DNA of 40,728 bases from Acidimicrobiia bacterium (lineage in GTDB: Bacteria > Actinomycetota > Acidimicrobiia > Spongiisociales > Spongiisociaceae): the NCBI GenBank assembly GCA_022827785.1, contig JAJEIM010000013.1:1-40728 (forward strand), in the 5' to 3' direction. The notes under the pieces are model-generated. The model had not been told where the DNA came from, made no database searches, and worked only from the letters and a program-made list of their open reading frames with translations. The first letter of the stretch is position 1. The number at the start of each line of letters is the position of its first letter. Below are positions 1-8,921 of this stretch, piece after piece. Made by a program: the position numbers and the translations under genes.

Positions 1-238
1 GCCCTTCTGCGGCACGTGCACGAGGGCCCGGATCTCGGCGGAGGGGATGCTCTACACGTGCCTATTCGCCGTCAAGGGCACCGATTTCCGCGGGATGCTG
101 CGGTCCGGTGCGGGTGAGGAGGAGATTGTCCGCATCATTCGCCGGATCTGGACGGCCCGGGACGATCGCTACTCCGAGATCCGCTCCGAAGCCACCGTAG
201 ACCTACCGAAGATAGAAATGAGCTACATAGGCGGGTAG
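1..238 (+). CDS. moaA: GTP 3',8-cyclase MoaA, C-terminal part (5' end outside window)
   Basis: This is the C-terminal end of the radical-SAM enzyme that converts GTP to 3',8-cyclo-GTP in the first step of molybdenum cofactor synthesis. The frame is open from base 2. It shows the C-terminal [4Fe-4S] motif C-x2-C-x13-C (FCGTC, then LYTC), followed by the family-typical LFAVKGTDFRGMLRSG and RYSEIRSE stretches. It ends in KIEMSYIGG, the conserved double-glycine tail that reaches into the active site in MoaA. The N-terminal radical-SAM domain lies upstream of the window. The internal ATG at 47 is not a start, because the cluster cysteines lie before it. Nothing in the downstream genes is linked to molybdopterin. 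Confidence 0.93.
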   Translation, partial: PFCGTCTRARISAEGMLYTCLFAVKGTDFRGMLRSGAGEEEIVRIIRRIWTARDDRYSEIRSEATVDLPKIEMSYIGG

Positions 239-519
239 ACATCAAGTTATGATAGTGTAGGCATTTGTGCTCTTACGCTGCGGCGCATTCGTAGGGCGCT
301 CGGCCTGACCAGGCCTAAAGACGCTGAGGGTGATAGCCGAGGCAGCGGTGGTATCTTCTGGCCGGGAGTTGAAGGATAGGCCGCGGCACTTGTCCGCAGC
401 AGCACTGAGCGACCCGGCCGCTACGTAAGAGGGGTTGAGGCGGAGGGGCGGCGTGGACGCTGTCAGGGCCATCTATCCTTGCCGGTCGGAATACCCCACC
501 GAACCACCGGAGACTCCGC
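239..519. other. Intergenic region, no gene recognised
   Basis: These 281 bases between moaA and the deacetylase gene are visibly more AT-rich at the left end (around 240-280) than the coding sequence nearby. A TATGAT hexamer at 248-253 resembles a -10 box but has no convincing -35 partner. The short minus-strand open frames here show no recognisable protein features. No tRNA or clear terminator hairpin was seen. Confidence 0.4.
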
Positions 520-1383
520 ATGCCCGGGCTGCTCGCCTTCCATGCCCATCCAGACGATGAGGTCACCTCGACGGGCGGCGTCTTGGCGCGTTACGCGGAG
601 GCCGGTGAGCACGTGGTGGTGGTCACGGCCACCGACGGGTGTGAGGGCGAGGTCCACAACTACGACGATCCGGATGAGATTCGTCCCCGGCTGGCGGAGG
701 TGCGGGCGCGGGAGATGGCCGAGTCCGTTTCCGTCCTCGGTGTCTCCCGGCACCACTTTCTCGGCTACCGGGACTCGGGCATGATGGGGTCCGACCCCAA
801 CGAGCACCCGGACTGTTTCTGGCAGGCGGACTTCACGGAGGCCACCGCACGCCTCATACACCTGATCCGCCGGCACCGTCCGGAGGTGATGACCATCTAC
901 GACCCGTTCGGCGGTTACGGGCATCCCGACCACATCCAGGTCCACCGGGTCGGCATGGCCGCCTACTTCGGGGCCGAGGACATCCGCAGGTTCCCGCTCG
1001 AGGAGGGTGACGAAGTCTGGAGCCCGGCCAAGCTCTACATGAGCACCTGGCCGCGCTCTCGCGTGCAGGTGATGACGCTGGCCCGGCTCGAGGCCGGTCT
1101 CATCACCGAGGAGGAGGCCAAGGAATCGGAGGGTTGGGGAACGCCGGACGAGGACATCACGACGCTGGTCGACGTGAGGCACTGGATAGACAAGAAGGTC
1201 GCCGCCCTGCGAGCCCACCGCACCCAGATCCCCGAGGACTGGTTCATGCTCCAGGTTCCCGAGAAGGACGTGCCGAACGTGCTGGGCATCGAGGCCTTCC
1301 AGCGCGTCCACTCCAGGGTGGACGCACCCTTCCGGGAGACAGACCTATTCGAAGCGCTCCGTGAGGAGGGTGACGGGCATTAG
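520..1383 (+). CDS. PIG-L/LmbE-family deacetylase, MshB/Mca-like (mycothiol metabolism)
   Basis: A 287-residue zinc-dependent N-acetylglucosaminyl deacetylase/amidase. The first zinc motif HPDDE is at residues 10-14 and the second, GYGHPDH, at 132-138, spaced as in MshB (GlcNAc-inositol deacetylase) and Mca (mycothiol S-conjugate amidase). RDSGM near residue 84 and YDPFGGYGHPDH resemble MshB. The C-terminal part (AHRTQIPEDWF, then the end LFEAL) is more like Mca. Length is close to both (about 290-300), so the subfamily is not settled. Mycothiol is the low-molecular-weight thiol of Actinomycetota, which supports the taxonomic call. The ATG at 520 follows a GGAG (509-512) at a good distance. 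The DMT transporter gene begins 11 bases downstream and may be co-transcribed. Confidence 0.85.
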   Translation: MPGLLAFHAHPDDEVTSTGGVLARYAEAGEHVVVVTATDGCEGEVHNYDDPDEIRPRLAEVRAREMAESVSVLGVSRHHFLGYRDSGMMGSDPNEHPDCFWQADFTEATARLIHLIRRHRPEVMTIYDPFGGYGHPDHIQVHRVGMAAYFGAEDIRRFPLEEGDEVWSPAKLYMSTWPRSRVQVMTLARLEAGLITEEEAKESEGWGTPDEDITTLVDVRHWIDKKVAALRAHRTQIPEDWFMLQVPEKDVPNVLGIEAFQRVHSRVDAPFRETDLFEALREEGDGH

Positions 1384-1394
1384 CCTGGCCTGGT

Positions 1395-2294
1395 ATGGCA
1401 TACCGGGCGGCCATGACGGCTGCATTCGCCACCATCCTGATCTGGTCGTTCTCCTACCCGGTCGCCAGGGTGGGTCTACGCCACTTCGATCCGCTACACC
1501 TTTCCGGGCTCCGCCTGGTGGCTGCTGCCCTAGCCCTCTCGATCATCGCGTTGCCCCGCCGGGTCGGCCTTCCCGAACGGGGCGACCGGCTGCGGGTCGT
1601 CAGCGCCGGGCTGATCGGCATGACCTTCTATCTGGCCATCCTCTATGTCGGCCTCCAAGTCGTGGAGTCGGCCTCCGCCGCCATCCTGATCGCCCTGACC
1701 CCGATCTTCGTGGCACTGCTGTCGGGCCCGATGATCGGGGAACGCCTGACGGTTTGGGGATGGTCGGGCCTCCTGCTCGCGTCCGCCGGGGCGGCGCTCG
1801 TGATCCTCGGTCAGGGCAGCGCCCTCGATATCGGCGTGTCCAGCCTCCTACTGCTGGTCGCCGCCCTCGCTCACGCGCTGTACAACGTGATGGCCAAGTC
1901 TCTGGTCGCCCGCTACAGCCCCCTTCAGGTCGCCTCCTGGTCGATGTGGGTAGGTGCCGTCACCTCGCTGCCGCTGCTGCTCGGCGCTCCGCGCCAGGTT
2001 GCCACCGCCCCGTGGGATGCGTTGTTCTCCTTCATCTACCTGGGCGTGTGCGGCTCCGCCCTGGGCTTCGTCATGTGGGGGCGGGCGATGGTGGGCGCTC
2101 CGGCTGCCGTCGTCTCGTCGGCCCTCTACGCCACGCCGCCCCTCTCCGCACTCATCGGCTGGCTCTGGCTGGACGAACGACCGACTATCTGGGTGGTGAT
2201 CGGTGGGATGGTCGTCCTGGGCGCCGTCACCATGGTGATCCGGCGAGGTGTGGAAGCCGGGACTATCCCTGCCGACGCGTCTTCACAGGTCTAA
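1395..2294 (+). CDS. EamA/DMT-superfamily membrane transporter
   Basis: A 299-residue integral membrane protein of the drug/metabolite transporter superfamily. It has two EamA repeats of about five hydrophobic helices each: the first begins TAAFATILIWSFSYPVARVGL, the second around residue 150. Typical family signatures are visible, such as ALTPIFVALLSGPMIGERLT ending repeat 1 and a matching ATPPLSALIGWLWLDERPT near the end of repeat 2. Substrate cannot be read from sequence; relatives export amino acids or other metabolites. A second ATG six codons in (1413) is an equally good start since neither has a strong ribosome binding site. The 3' end overlaps the convergent aminotransferase gene by 12 bases. 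Confidence 0.88.
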   Translation: MAYRAAMTAAFATILIWSFSYPVARVGLRHFDPLHLSGLRLVAAALALSIIALPRRVGLPERGDRLRVVSAGLIGMTFYLAILYVGLQVVESASAAILIALTPIFVALLSGPMIGERLTVWGWSGLLLASAGAALVILGQGSALDIGVSSLLLLVAALAHALYNVMAKSLVARYSPLQVASWSMWVGAVTSLPLLLGAPRQVATAPWDALFSFIYLGVCGSALGFVMWGRAMVGAPAAVVSSALYATPPLSALIGWLWLDERPTIWVVIGGMVVLGAVTMVIRRGVEAGTIPADASSQV

Positions 2295-3452
2295 CTCGGC
2301 GGCCACCGCCTCGACCAGTCGCTCAAGGTCCTCGACCGTGTTGTACTGCTGCGTGGAGACGCGCAGCAGGCCGGCCGACGGATCCGGCCAGCTCATCACC
2401 ATCACCTCGATGGCCCAGCGAGCCCGCAGGGCCCCCATCAGAGGATTGAAGATGGTCCCGCCCGGCGAGAGGGACCGCGGAAGTGGAACCGAGGCGATCG
2501 CCCCGATCATCCCGTCCGGGGCCGGGGCCTCGATGCCCAGCAGGTCGACCAGCATGTCCCGGGCCGTGAGGCAAAGGTCCCGGTTGGCGCGCCTCACGCC
2601 GTCCCAGCCGTCCGGGTGGAGACCCGCCATCGCGTCCAGCGCGACCGGGGTGGCCAGCCAGGCGGTCGGGTCGTCGGTGCCCGTCCAGTCGAACTGGGTG
2701 TGCAGGTGCCCGCCCTCCGCCGGCCAGCCCCCGTTGTAGCCATGGCTGATCACCGCCGGATAGATGCGGTCCCGGCGGTCCTCCCGCACGTAGAGGAGGG
2801 CGGAGCCTTTGGGGGAGCACATCCATTTGTGGCAGTTGGCGGTGACGTAGGAAGCGCCCAGTGCGGTTACGTCGAAGTCGATCATCCCGGGCGCGTGCGC
2901 CGCATCCACCAGCACCTGGACCTCCGGTTCCAGCGCCGCAACGATCTCCGCCAGCGGGAGGACCAGGGCGGTCGGGGAGGTGACCGCGTCGACCATGAGC
3001 AGGCGGGTCCGGTCGGTGACAGCCCCGAGGATGCGGTCCGTCACCTCCGACGCGGACCGGAGAGGGAACGGGATGACCGCGGTCACCACCCGGGCGCCGG
3101 TGCGGGCGGCGGTGACCTCCACCGCGTTGCGGCAGGCGTTGTAGCTGTGGTCGGGCACCACGATCTCGTCGCCGGGCCTCAGGTCGGCCTCCAGCGACCG
3201 CAGCACGGAGTTGACTCCCTCGGTCGCATTGTTGACGAACCCCAGGCCGGCCGGGTCCGATCCCACGAAGTCCGCCACCCTTGATCGAGCCTCGTCGAGA
3301 GCAGGCTGGTAGTCCGCCAGGAACCACCTGGTGGGATTGGACTCCATTGCGTCCCGGAGGCGCCGTTGCTCCTCCAGGACGGGACCGGGCGTGGCACCGA
3401 AGGAACCGTGATTGAGGTGGATCACATCCGGATCCAGACGCCAGAAACTCAT
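2283..3452 (-). CDS. Class V PLP-dependent aminotransferase, isopenicillin-N epimerase-like
   Basis: A 389-residue fold-type I PLP enzyme. It starts with the family-typical LDPDVIHLNHGSFGATP. It carries VDAAHAPG (Asp183, His186, pyridine-nitrogen and ring contacts) and the Schiff-base lysine in ANCHKWMCSPKG (Lys209). These features match the CefD-like subfamily, whose members include isopenicillin-N epimerases, desulfurases and many uncharacterised enzymes. No beta-lactam genes are nearby, so the substrate is unknown. The frame is open further upstream, but homology begins at the ATG at 3450-3452, and a longer start would run toward aceE with proline/glycine-rich non-homologous sequence. The gene is divergent from aceE and its stop lies inside the end of the convergent DMT gene. 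Confidence 0.87.
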   Translation of the reverse strand: MSFWRLDPDVIHLNHGSFGATPGPVLEEQRRLRDAMESNPTRWFLADYQPALDEARSRVADFVGSDPAGLGFVNNATEGVNSVLRSLEADLRPGDEIVVPDHSYNACRNAVEVTAARTGARVVTAVIPFPLRSASEVTDRILGAVTDRTRLLMVDAVTSPTALVLPLAEIVAALEPEVQVLVDAAHAPGMIDFDVTALGASYVTANCHKWMCSPKGSALLYVREDRRDRIYPAVISHGYNGGWPAEGGHLHTQFDWTGTDDPTAWLATPVALDAMAGLHPDGWDGVRRANRDLCLTARDMLVDLLGIEAPAPDGMIGAIASVPLPRSLSPGGTIFNPLMGALRARWAIEVMVMSWPDPSAGLLRVSTQQYNTVEDLERLVEAVAAELDL

Positions 3453-3524
3453 CGTCGCCACGCTACCGGCCTCATGGGAGCACATCCAAGACGGCCCGCG
3501 GCCCGCACCGGAGCCCGGACCCCG

Positions 3525-3553
3525 TTTCATCCCGGTTCCGACCCCGATAGAGT
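3525..3553 (+). promoter_or_regulatory. Possible aceE promoter
   Basis: TAGAGT (3548-3553) fits the TAnnnT -10 pattern of high-GC actinobacterial promoters, and a poor -35 candidate TTTCAT (3525-3530) lies 17 bases upstream. It sits 35-60 bases before the aceE start in the divergent gap with the aminotransferase gene. The -35 match is weak, so this is only a suggestion. Confidence 0.22.
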
Positions 3554-3587
3554 GGAGGATCGCAGGCGGTGAAGGGAGCGTGGGCGT

Positions 3588-6281
3588 TTGAAGATCGACG
3601 GGTTCTTCCGGCAGTTGCCCGACATCGATCCGGAGGAGACCCAGGAGTGGATCGACTCCCTGGAGGCTGTGGTCGACTTCCGGGGCGAGGCCCGGGCCCG
3701 CTTCCTGGTCCGCGCCCTGCTCAGCCGTGCCCGGGAGCTGGGAGTCGGATACCCGCCGACCGTGTCCACGCCCTACGTCAACACCATCCCCGCCGAGGAG
3801 CAGGCCTGGTTCCCCGGCGACGAGTACCTCGAGAAGCGAATGAGGCGCCTGATCCGCTGGAACGCGGCCGTGATGGTGGTCAAGGCCAACAAGGCTGTCG
3901 AGGGCATCGGCGGGCACCTCTCCACGTTCGCTTCGTCAGCAGCTCAGTACGAGGTCGGATTCAATCACTTCTTCCGGGGCAAGGCGGAAGGGCAGCCCGG
4001 CGACCATGTGTACATCCAGGGCCATGCCGCTCCGGGCATCTACGCCCGGGCCTTCCTCGAGCGGCGACTCGACGAGGAGCACCTCGACAACTTCCGCCGC
4101 GAGCTCTCGCCGAAGGGTCTTTCGTCCTATCCGCACCCCCGGCTCATGCCCGACTTCTGGGAGTACCCGACCGTCTCCATGGGTCTCGGACCGATCGCCT
4201 CCATCTACCAGGCCCGCTTCAACCGGTACCTCCACAACCGGGGCCTCGATGACACCGCCGAGTCACGGGTGTGGTGCTTCATCGGCGACGGGGAGTGCGA
4301 CGAGCCGGAGACGCTCGGCTCCATCTCGCTGGCCGCCCGGGAGCAGCTGGACAACCTGATCTGGGTGGTCAACTGCAACCTGCAACGCCTCGACGGTCCG
4401 GTGCGGGGCAACGGCAAGATCATCCAGGAACTCGAGGCGGTGTTCCGGGGTGCGGGATGGAACGTGATCAAGGTGATCTGGGGCTGGGACGGCTTGGTGG
4501 CCAGCGACGTGGACGGAGTGCTCGTCAAGAAGATGAACGAGACGGTCGACGGCGCCTACCAGCGCCTGAAGTCGCTACCCGGGGCCCAGATCCGGGAGGA
4601 GTTCTTCGGGCCTGATCCCCGGCTGCGGCGCATGGTGGAGCACCTGACCGATCGCCAGCTCGAGAAACTGCCCCGAGGCGGCCACGACTACAAGAAGCTC
4701 TACGCCGCCTACAAGGCCGCCACCGAGCAAACCGGCGCCCCTACCGTGATCCTCGCCAAGACCATCAAGGGCTGGACGCTGGGCCCCGACATCGAGGGGC
4801 GCAACGCCACCCACCAGATCAAGAAGATGTCCAACGAGCAGTTCCGCCATCTCCGGGAGCGCCTCAGCCTCGAGGAGGACATCCCGGCGGAGCTGCTGGA
4901 GGACGGGCGGGAGCTCCCGTACTGCCGGTTCGCGAGGGACGCTCCCGAGTACCAGTACATGATGGACCGGCGGAAGGCGCTCAACGGGATGCTGCCCTTC
5001 CGGACGACCCGCGTCAGGCGGCGGATCAGGTTGCCCGACCCTTCGATCTACGACGAGTTCCACGCGGGTGCGGGCACGCACGAGGTTTCCACGACCACGG
5101 CCTTCGTCCGGTTGCTCCGGGGTCTGGCCAGGGATGAGGACTTCGGGGAGCGGGTGGTGCCCATCGTCCCCGACGAGGCCCGCACCTTCGGCATGGACGG
5201 ATTGTTCCGGGAGCTGAAGATCTACGCCTCGGGCGGGCAGAAGTACGAGCCGATCGACGCCGCGCTGCTCCTGTCGTACAAGGAGTCCCAGGACGGCCAG
5301 ATCCTGGAGGAGGGCATCACCGAGGCGGGGTCGATGTGCAGCTTCATCGCCTCGGGCACGTCCTACGCCGACCGCGGGGTGATGACCGTTCCGTTCTTCA
5401 CCTTCTACTCGATGTTCGGGTTCCAGCGGGTGGGGGACCTGATCTGGCAGGCCGCCGACGCCCGGGCCCGGGGTTTCCTGATGGGCGGGACCGCCGGCCG
5501 GACGACCCTGGCGGGGGAGGGCCTCCAGCATCAGGACGGGCATAGCCTGATCCTGGCCTCGACCAACCCGGCGGTGGTCAGCTACGACCCGGCGTTCGCC
5601 TACGAGATAGCGGTGATCGTCGAGCAGGGCCTCCACCGCATGTGCATCGATCAGGATGACGTCATCTTCTACATCACCATCTACAACGAGAACTACGTCC
5701 AGCCGCCCATGCCCGACGGTGTGACGGAGGGGATAGTCAACGGGATGTACCGGTTCGCCGAGGTGCCCGAAGGCGTGACACACCAGGCGACGATCCTGTT
5801 CTCCGGGCCGAGCCACAGCGCCGCCCGCTGGGCCCGCAACGAGTTGGCGGAGCGCTACGGGGTGGGGGCGGAGCTATGGAGCGTGACCTCCTACGGTCGC
5901 CTGCGGGACGATGCCATCGCGGTGGAGCGGTGGAACCGTCTACATCCCGGCCGGACCCCCCGAACCCCGCTGGTCACCGAGCGCCTCGGCACCTTCGATG
6001 GTCCGGTGGTGGCGGTGACGGACTACATGCGGGCGGTTCCCGATCAGGTCGCCCGCTGGATTCCAGGTCCCTACACATCACTCGGCACCGACGGCTTCGG
6101 ACGCTCGGATGCCCGGGACGACCTGCGCCGCTTCTACGAGGTGAACGGCCCGAATGTGGTGGTAGCGGTCCTCTCCCAACTGGCGGGGGCGGGTGGGGTC
6201 GATCCGGGAGCGGTGGCGGAGGCGATCGGCCGCTACGGTGTCGAGGCCGATGCTGTAGAGCCCTGGCGCGCAGACCACTAG
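3588..6281 (+). CDS. aceE: Pyruvate dehydrogenase E1 component, homodimeric AceE type
   Basis: An 897-residue thiamine-diphosphate enzyme that decarboxylates pyruvate and passes the acetyl group to the E2 lipoyl domain. Length matches the homodimeric AceE family (about 890-930), used by actinobacteria and proteobacteria rather than the alpha2beta2 E1. The N-terminal region has DIDPEETQEWIDSL and the TPYVNTIP block. The TPP/Mg motif GDGECDEPETLG starts at residue 233 and ends in VNCNLQRLDGPV (NCN at 262-264). The transketolase-like central domain has VPDEARTFGMDGLFRE and the GRTTLAGEGLQHQDGHS block. I chose the TTG at 3588 because homology starts there and a clear GAAGGGAG site (3571-3578) lies 9 bases upstream. 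No E2 (aceF) or lpd gene is adjacent. The alpha/beta hydrolase follows after 14 bases. Confidence 0.96.
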   Translation: MKIDGFFRQLPDIDPEETQEWIDSLEAVVDFRGEARARFLVRALLSRARELGVGYPPTVSTPYVNTIPAEEQAWFPGDEYLEKRMRRLIRWNAAVMVVKANKAVEGIGGHLSTFASSAAQYEVGFNHFFRGKAEGQPGDHVYIQGHAAPGIYARAFLERRLDEEHLDNFRRELSPKGLSSYPHPRLMPDFWEYPTVSMGLGPIASIYQARFNRYLHNRGLDDTAESRVWCFIGDGECDEPETLGSISLAAREQLDNLIWVVNCNLQRLDGPVRGNGKIIQELEAVFRGAGWNVIKVIWGWDGLVASDVDGVLVKKMNETVDGAYQRLKSLPGAQIREEFFGPDPRLRRMVEHLTDRQLEKLPRGGHDYKKLYAAYKAATEQTGAPTVILAKTIKGWTLGPDIEGRNATHQIKKMSNEQFRHLRERLSLEEDIPAELLEDGRELPYCRFARDAPEYQYMMDRRKALNGMLPFRTTRVRRRIRLPDPSIYDEFHAGAGTHEVSTTTAFVRLLRGLARDEDFGERVVPIVPDEARTFGMDGLFRELKIYASGGQKYEPIDAALLLSYKESQDGQILEEGITEAGSMCSFIASGTSYADRGVMTVPFFTFYSMFGFQRVGDLIWQAADARARGFLMGGTAGRTTLAGEGLQHQDGHSLILASTNPAVVSYDPAFAYEIAVIVEQGLHRMCIDQDDVIFYITIYNENYVQPPMPDGVTEGIVNGMYRFAEVPEGVTHQATILFSGPSHSAARWARNELAERYGVGAELWSVTSYGRLRDDAIAVERWNRLHPGRTPRTPLVTERLGTFDGPVVAVTDYMRAVPDQVARWIPGPYTSLGTDGFGRSDARDDLRRFYEVNGPNVVVAVLSQLAGAGGVDPGAVAEAIGRYGVEADAVEPWRADH

Positions 6282-6295
6282 AGCTACGCACGTTG

Positions 6296-7129
6296 ATGAA
6301 TCAGGAAGCCCTGGAGTGGCATGACGGCGCGGGCGATGCGCTGCTCCTGCTGGGACATGCGAACGGATTCTGCAAGGAGATCTGGCGTCCGGTGGTGTCG
6401 AGCCTCCGGGTTCGAGGCGTCCAGGCGCCGGCCCTGGGATGGGACATACGCGGTCACGGACGGGCGCCGTCACTGGAACTACCGGCGTCCTGGTGGACGT
6501 TCGGGAGGGACCTGGTCGATGTGATCGACGGCCTGGACAGCACCGGGCGGCCGCCGGCATCGGTGGTGGGAGTGGGCCATTCACTGGGCGGAACCGTGAT
6601 GGTGATGGCGGAACTACTGCGGCCCGGGACCTTCACCGGGCTGGTGCTCATCGAACCGGCGCTGATCCCACCGCCCTTCGTGCGCAATCCGGACCTGTCG
6701 CTCGCGCAGGGAGCGGCCCGAAGGCGCCCTGTCTTCGGTTCCCGGGACGAGCTGATCGAGAGCTACCTGGCCAAGCCATTGTTCCAGCGCTGGCACCCGG
6801 AGGCCTTCCGGGCCTACGTGGACCACGGTTTCCGGGAAGTGCCGGAAGGCCTGGCGCTGCGCTGCACCAGAGAGGCCGAGGCGGAGGTGTTCGCCACCGG
6901 CGCGGAGAGCGGGGTGTTCGCCCGCCTCGATGAGCTGACCACCCCGGTCCGCCTCGTGGTCACCGATCACTCGGGCGAGCCGTTCGGACGGGCCATGGCG
7001 CTGTTGCCCGGGGCCATCCCCAACGCCACCACCACCTACATGGCCGGCCAGGGCCACCTCGTCCCGATTGAACGCCCCGACCTGGTCGCCTCCGAAGTCC
7101 AGGACGCGCTCGGAGCCTTACTGTCGTGA
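6296..7129 (+). CDS. Alpha/beta-fold hydrolase
   Basis: A 277-residue alpha/beta hydrolase, probably cytosolic since no signal peptide is seen. HANGF at residues 21-25 supplies the oxyanion-hole region. The nucleophile elbow GHSLGG places the catalytic Ser at 96, and GQGHLVP supplies the His at 254. Asp224 (VVTDHS) is a possible acid. Substrate is unknown; the cap region between residues 120 and 200 is proline/arginine-rich and gives no clue. The ATG at 6296 (or the adjacent in-frame TTG at 6293) starts 14 bases after aceE, so the two are likely co-transcribed. The frame is open upstream inside aceE, but that part is an artefact of overlap. Confidence 0.82.
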   Translation: MNQEALEWHDGAGDALLLLGHANGFCKEIWRPVVSSLRVRGVQAPALGWDIRGHGRAPSLELPASWWTFGRDLVDVIDGLDSTGRPPASVVGVGHSLGGTVMVMAELLRPGTFTGLVLIEPALIPPPFVRNPDLSLAQGAARRRPVFGSRDELIESYLAKPLFQRWHPEAFRAYVDHGFREVPEGLALRCTREAEAEVFATGAESGVFARLDELTTPVRLVVTDHSGEPFGRAMALLPGAIPNATTTYMAGQGHLVPIERPDLVASEVQDALGALLS

Positions 7130-7130
7130 C

Positions 7131-7175
7131 CACCCGGTCGGCCCGACGGGCGACAGCAACGCCTCCGATCGGGTG
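7131..7175 (+). other. Inverted repeat between hydrolase and SulP genes
   Basis: CACCCGGTCGG (7131-7141) can pair with CCGATCGGGTG (7165-7175), giving an 11-base arm with one G-U pair and a loop of 23 bases that contains a small GCCC/GGGC hairpin. It lies directly after the hydrolase stop and 24 bases before the SulP start. There is no T-run, so it could be a weak terminator, a leader structure or chance in GC-rich DNA. Confidence 0.35.
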
Positions 7176-7199
7176 ATCTAAGCTCAACATCGAACAGTT

Positions 7200-8816
7200 G
7201 TGAAGTACGATTTCGATACCCTTCGGGGTGATTTCTTCGGCGGGCTCACGTCCATGGTGGTGGCGCTGCCGGTGTCGCTGGGTTTCGGCATCGCCTCGGG
7301 CATGGGTCCTGCCGCCGGTCTGTACGGCGCGATCGCAGTGGGTTTCTTCGCCGCGGTCTTCGGAGGGACTCGTTCCCAGATCTCGGGGCCGACCGCGCCG
7401 ATGGCGGTGGCGATGGCGGTGGTTATCACCACCCATGCCGACACCCTTCCCGAAGCCCTGACGGTGGTCCTGCTGGCCGGTCTGCTCCAGGTCCTCCTGG
7501 GGTTGTCGAGGATCGGCCGGTTCGTCGCCTACACGCCCCATGTGGTGGTGTCCGGCTTCATGTCTGGTATCGGCGTCATCGTCATCATCCTCCAGATAAT
7601 GCCGTTCCTCGGAGCCGACTCCGCCTCCGGCGGCGTCATGGGGGCGGTTCGGGCCCTGCCCGATGCTCTGGAGAGCGTCAACTCCGGCGCGTTGACGATC
7701 GCGGTAGTAACGCTGGTGGTCGGGTTCCTATGGCCGCGGCGCCTGTCCCGCTACGCGCCCGGCCCCCTCGTGGCGCTGATCACCGGCACCCTCCTGGGTG
7801 TCCTGTGGCTCCGGGACGCGCCGGTGATCGGCGAGATCCCGACCGGGCTGCCCGGCCTGGCCTGGGAGATGCCGGCCGCCGGATTCCTGGTGACCGCTCT
7901 CCAGCCGGCCCTGATCCTCGCCCTATTGGGCTCGGTGGACAGCCTGCTCACATCACTGGTGGCGGATTCACTCACCGGCCAGCGGCACAACCCCGACCGT
8001 GAGTTGATCGGTCAGGGAATCGGCAACATGGTCGCCGGGCTGTTCGGAGCGCTTCCCGGCGCCGGGGCAACCATGGGGACGGTCATCAACATACGCTCCG
8101 GCGGGACGACCCGGATGTCCGGCGCGCTGAGAGCCCTGTTCGTGCTGGCGGTGGTTCTCGGACTGGGGCGGTTTGCCGAGCCCATTCCATTGGCTGCGCT
8201 GGCGGGGGTGCTGGCCAAGGTCGGCTGGGACATAATGGACCGGCGCCTGCTGGTCAGGATCCACCGCCTACGTTCCGAGCACCTGGTCGTCATGCTGGTG
8301 ACGCTGGTCCTCACCGTCTCGGTGGACCTGATCACCGCGGTGGCGATCGGCTTGATCGCCGGTGGTCTGGCGCACGCCCGCCAGTTGGAACGCCTGGAGC
8401 TGGACAGCGTCATCTCGGTGCCGGTGCTCGACCGGACCTTCTTCGGCGAGGAGAGCGAGGTGGTAACAACCGATGAGTTTGCCGCCAGGGTGGGAATGGT
8501 GGCCCTGAGGGGTAGCTTCACTGTTTCATCGGCCAACAGGCTGGTGAGCGTGATCGGAGCCGAGATCGGGGACCATGAGGTCGTCATCTTCGACTTCTCG
8601 GCGACGACCTACATCGACGACAGTGCGGCCATGATGATCGAGCAGCTCATCGGGGTTGCCTCCAGGTCCGACACGTCATGCGTGATGATGGCGCTGCCGG
8701 ACCCGGTGGCCAGGACGTTGGATGCGCTGGCCATCCTTCGGGGAGTACCTGCCGATCGGATAGTGGAAACCCTGGACGAGGCGCGTGTAGTGGCCGCGGA
8801 GTGCCTACTCGCTTAA
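7200..8816 (+). CDS. SulP-family anion transporter with C-terminal STAS domain
   Basis: A 538-residue SLC26/SulP permease. It opens with the family-typical DFFGGLTSMVVALPVSLGFGIASG and has about ten or more hydrophobic segments up to residue ~395. These include the conserved FGGTRSQISGPTAPMAV block (substrate-site region) and LGSVDSLLTSLVADSLTGQRHNPDRELIGQGIGN. The last ~140 residues form a STAS regulatory domain, with DFSATTYIDDSAAMMIEQL as its core. Bacterial SulP proteins carry sulfate, bicarbonate or dicarboxylates; the sequence does not show which. The start is GTG at 7200, where homology begins. There is no strong ribosome site, and an inverted repeat lies upstream. The gene converges with menA across a gap of about 105 bases. 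Confidence 0.92.
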   Translation: MKYDFDTLRGDFFGGLTSMVVALPVSLGFGIASGMGPAAGLYGAIAVGFFAAVFGGTRSQISGPTAPMAVAMAVVITTHADTLPEALTVVLLAGLLQVLLGLSRIGRFVAYTPHVVVSGFMSGIGVIVIILQIMPFLGADSASGGVMGAVRALPDALESVNSGALTIAVVTLVVGFLWPRRLSRYAPGPLVALITGTLLGVLWLRDAPVIGEIPTGLPGLAWEMPAAGFLVTALQPALILALLGSVDSLLTSLVADSLTGQRHNPDRELIGQGIGNMVAGLFGALPGAGATMGTVINIRSGGTTRMSGALRALFVLAVVLGLGRFAEPIPLAALAGVLAKVGWDIMDRRLLVRIHRLRSEHLVVMLVTLVLTVSVDLITAVAIGLIAGGLAHARQLERLELDSVISVPVLDRTFFGEESEVVTTDEFAARVGMVALRGSFTVSSANRLVSVIGAEIGDHEVVIFDFSATTYIDDSAAMMIEQLIGVASRSDTSCVMMALPDPVARTLDALAILRGVPADRIVETLDEARVVAAECLLA

Positions 8817-8921
8817 CCGGTACGTCCGTTGACCAGGCTGGCGCCGGAAACGGGAAGTCCGGAGACCCGTCCCCCTAATTCCGCATCCGGCGTGGTGGCT
8901 GCTCAGGGTGCGCCGGGTCGA

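Noticed and set aside
2283-3452. Beta-lactam biosynthesis, from the isopenicillin-N epimerase-like enzyme
   Set aside because: No isopenicillin synthase, ACV synthetase or other antibiotic genes are nearby, and this subfamily is broad.
4575-5816. Minus-strand frame of about 410 codons opposite aceE
   Set aside because: Composition-driven shadow; aceE on the other strand has full-length family similarity.
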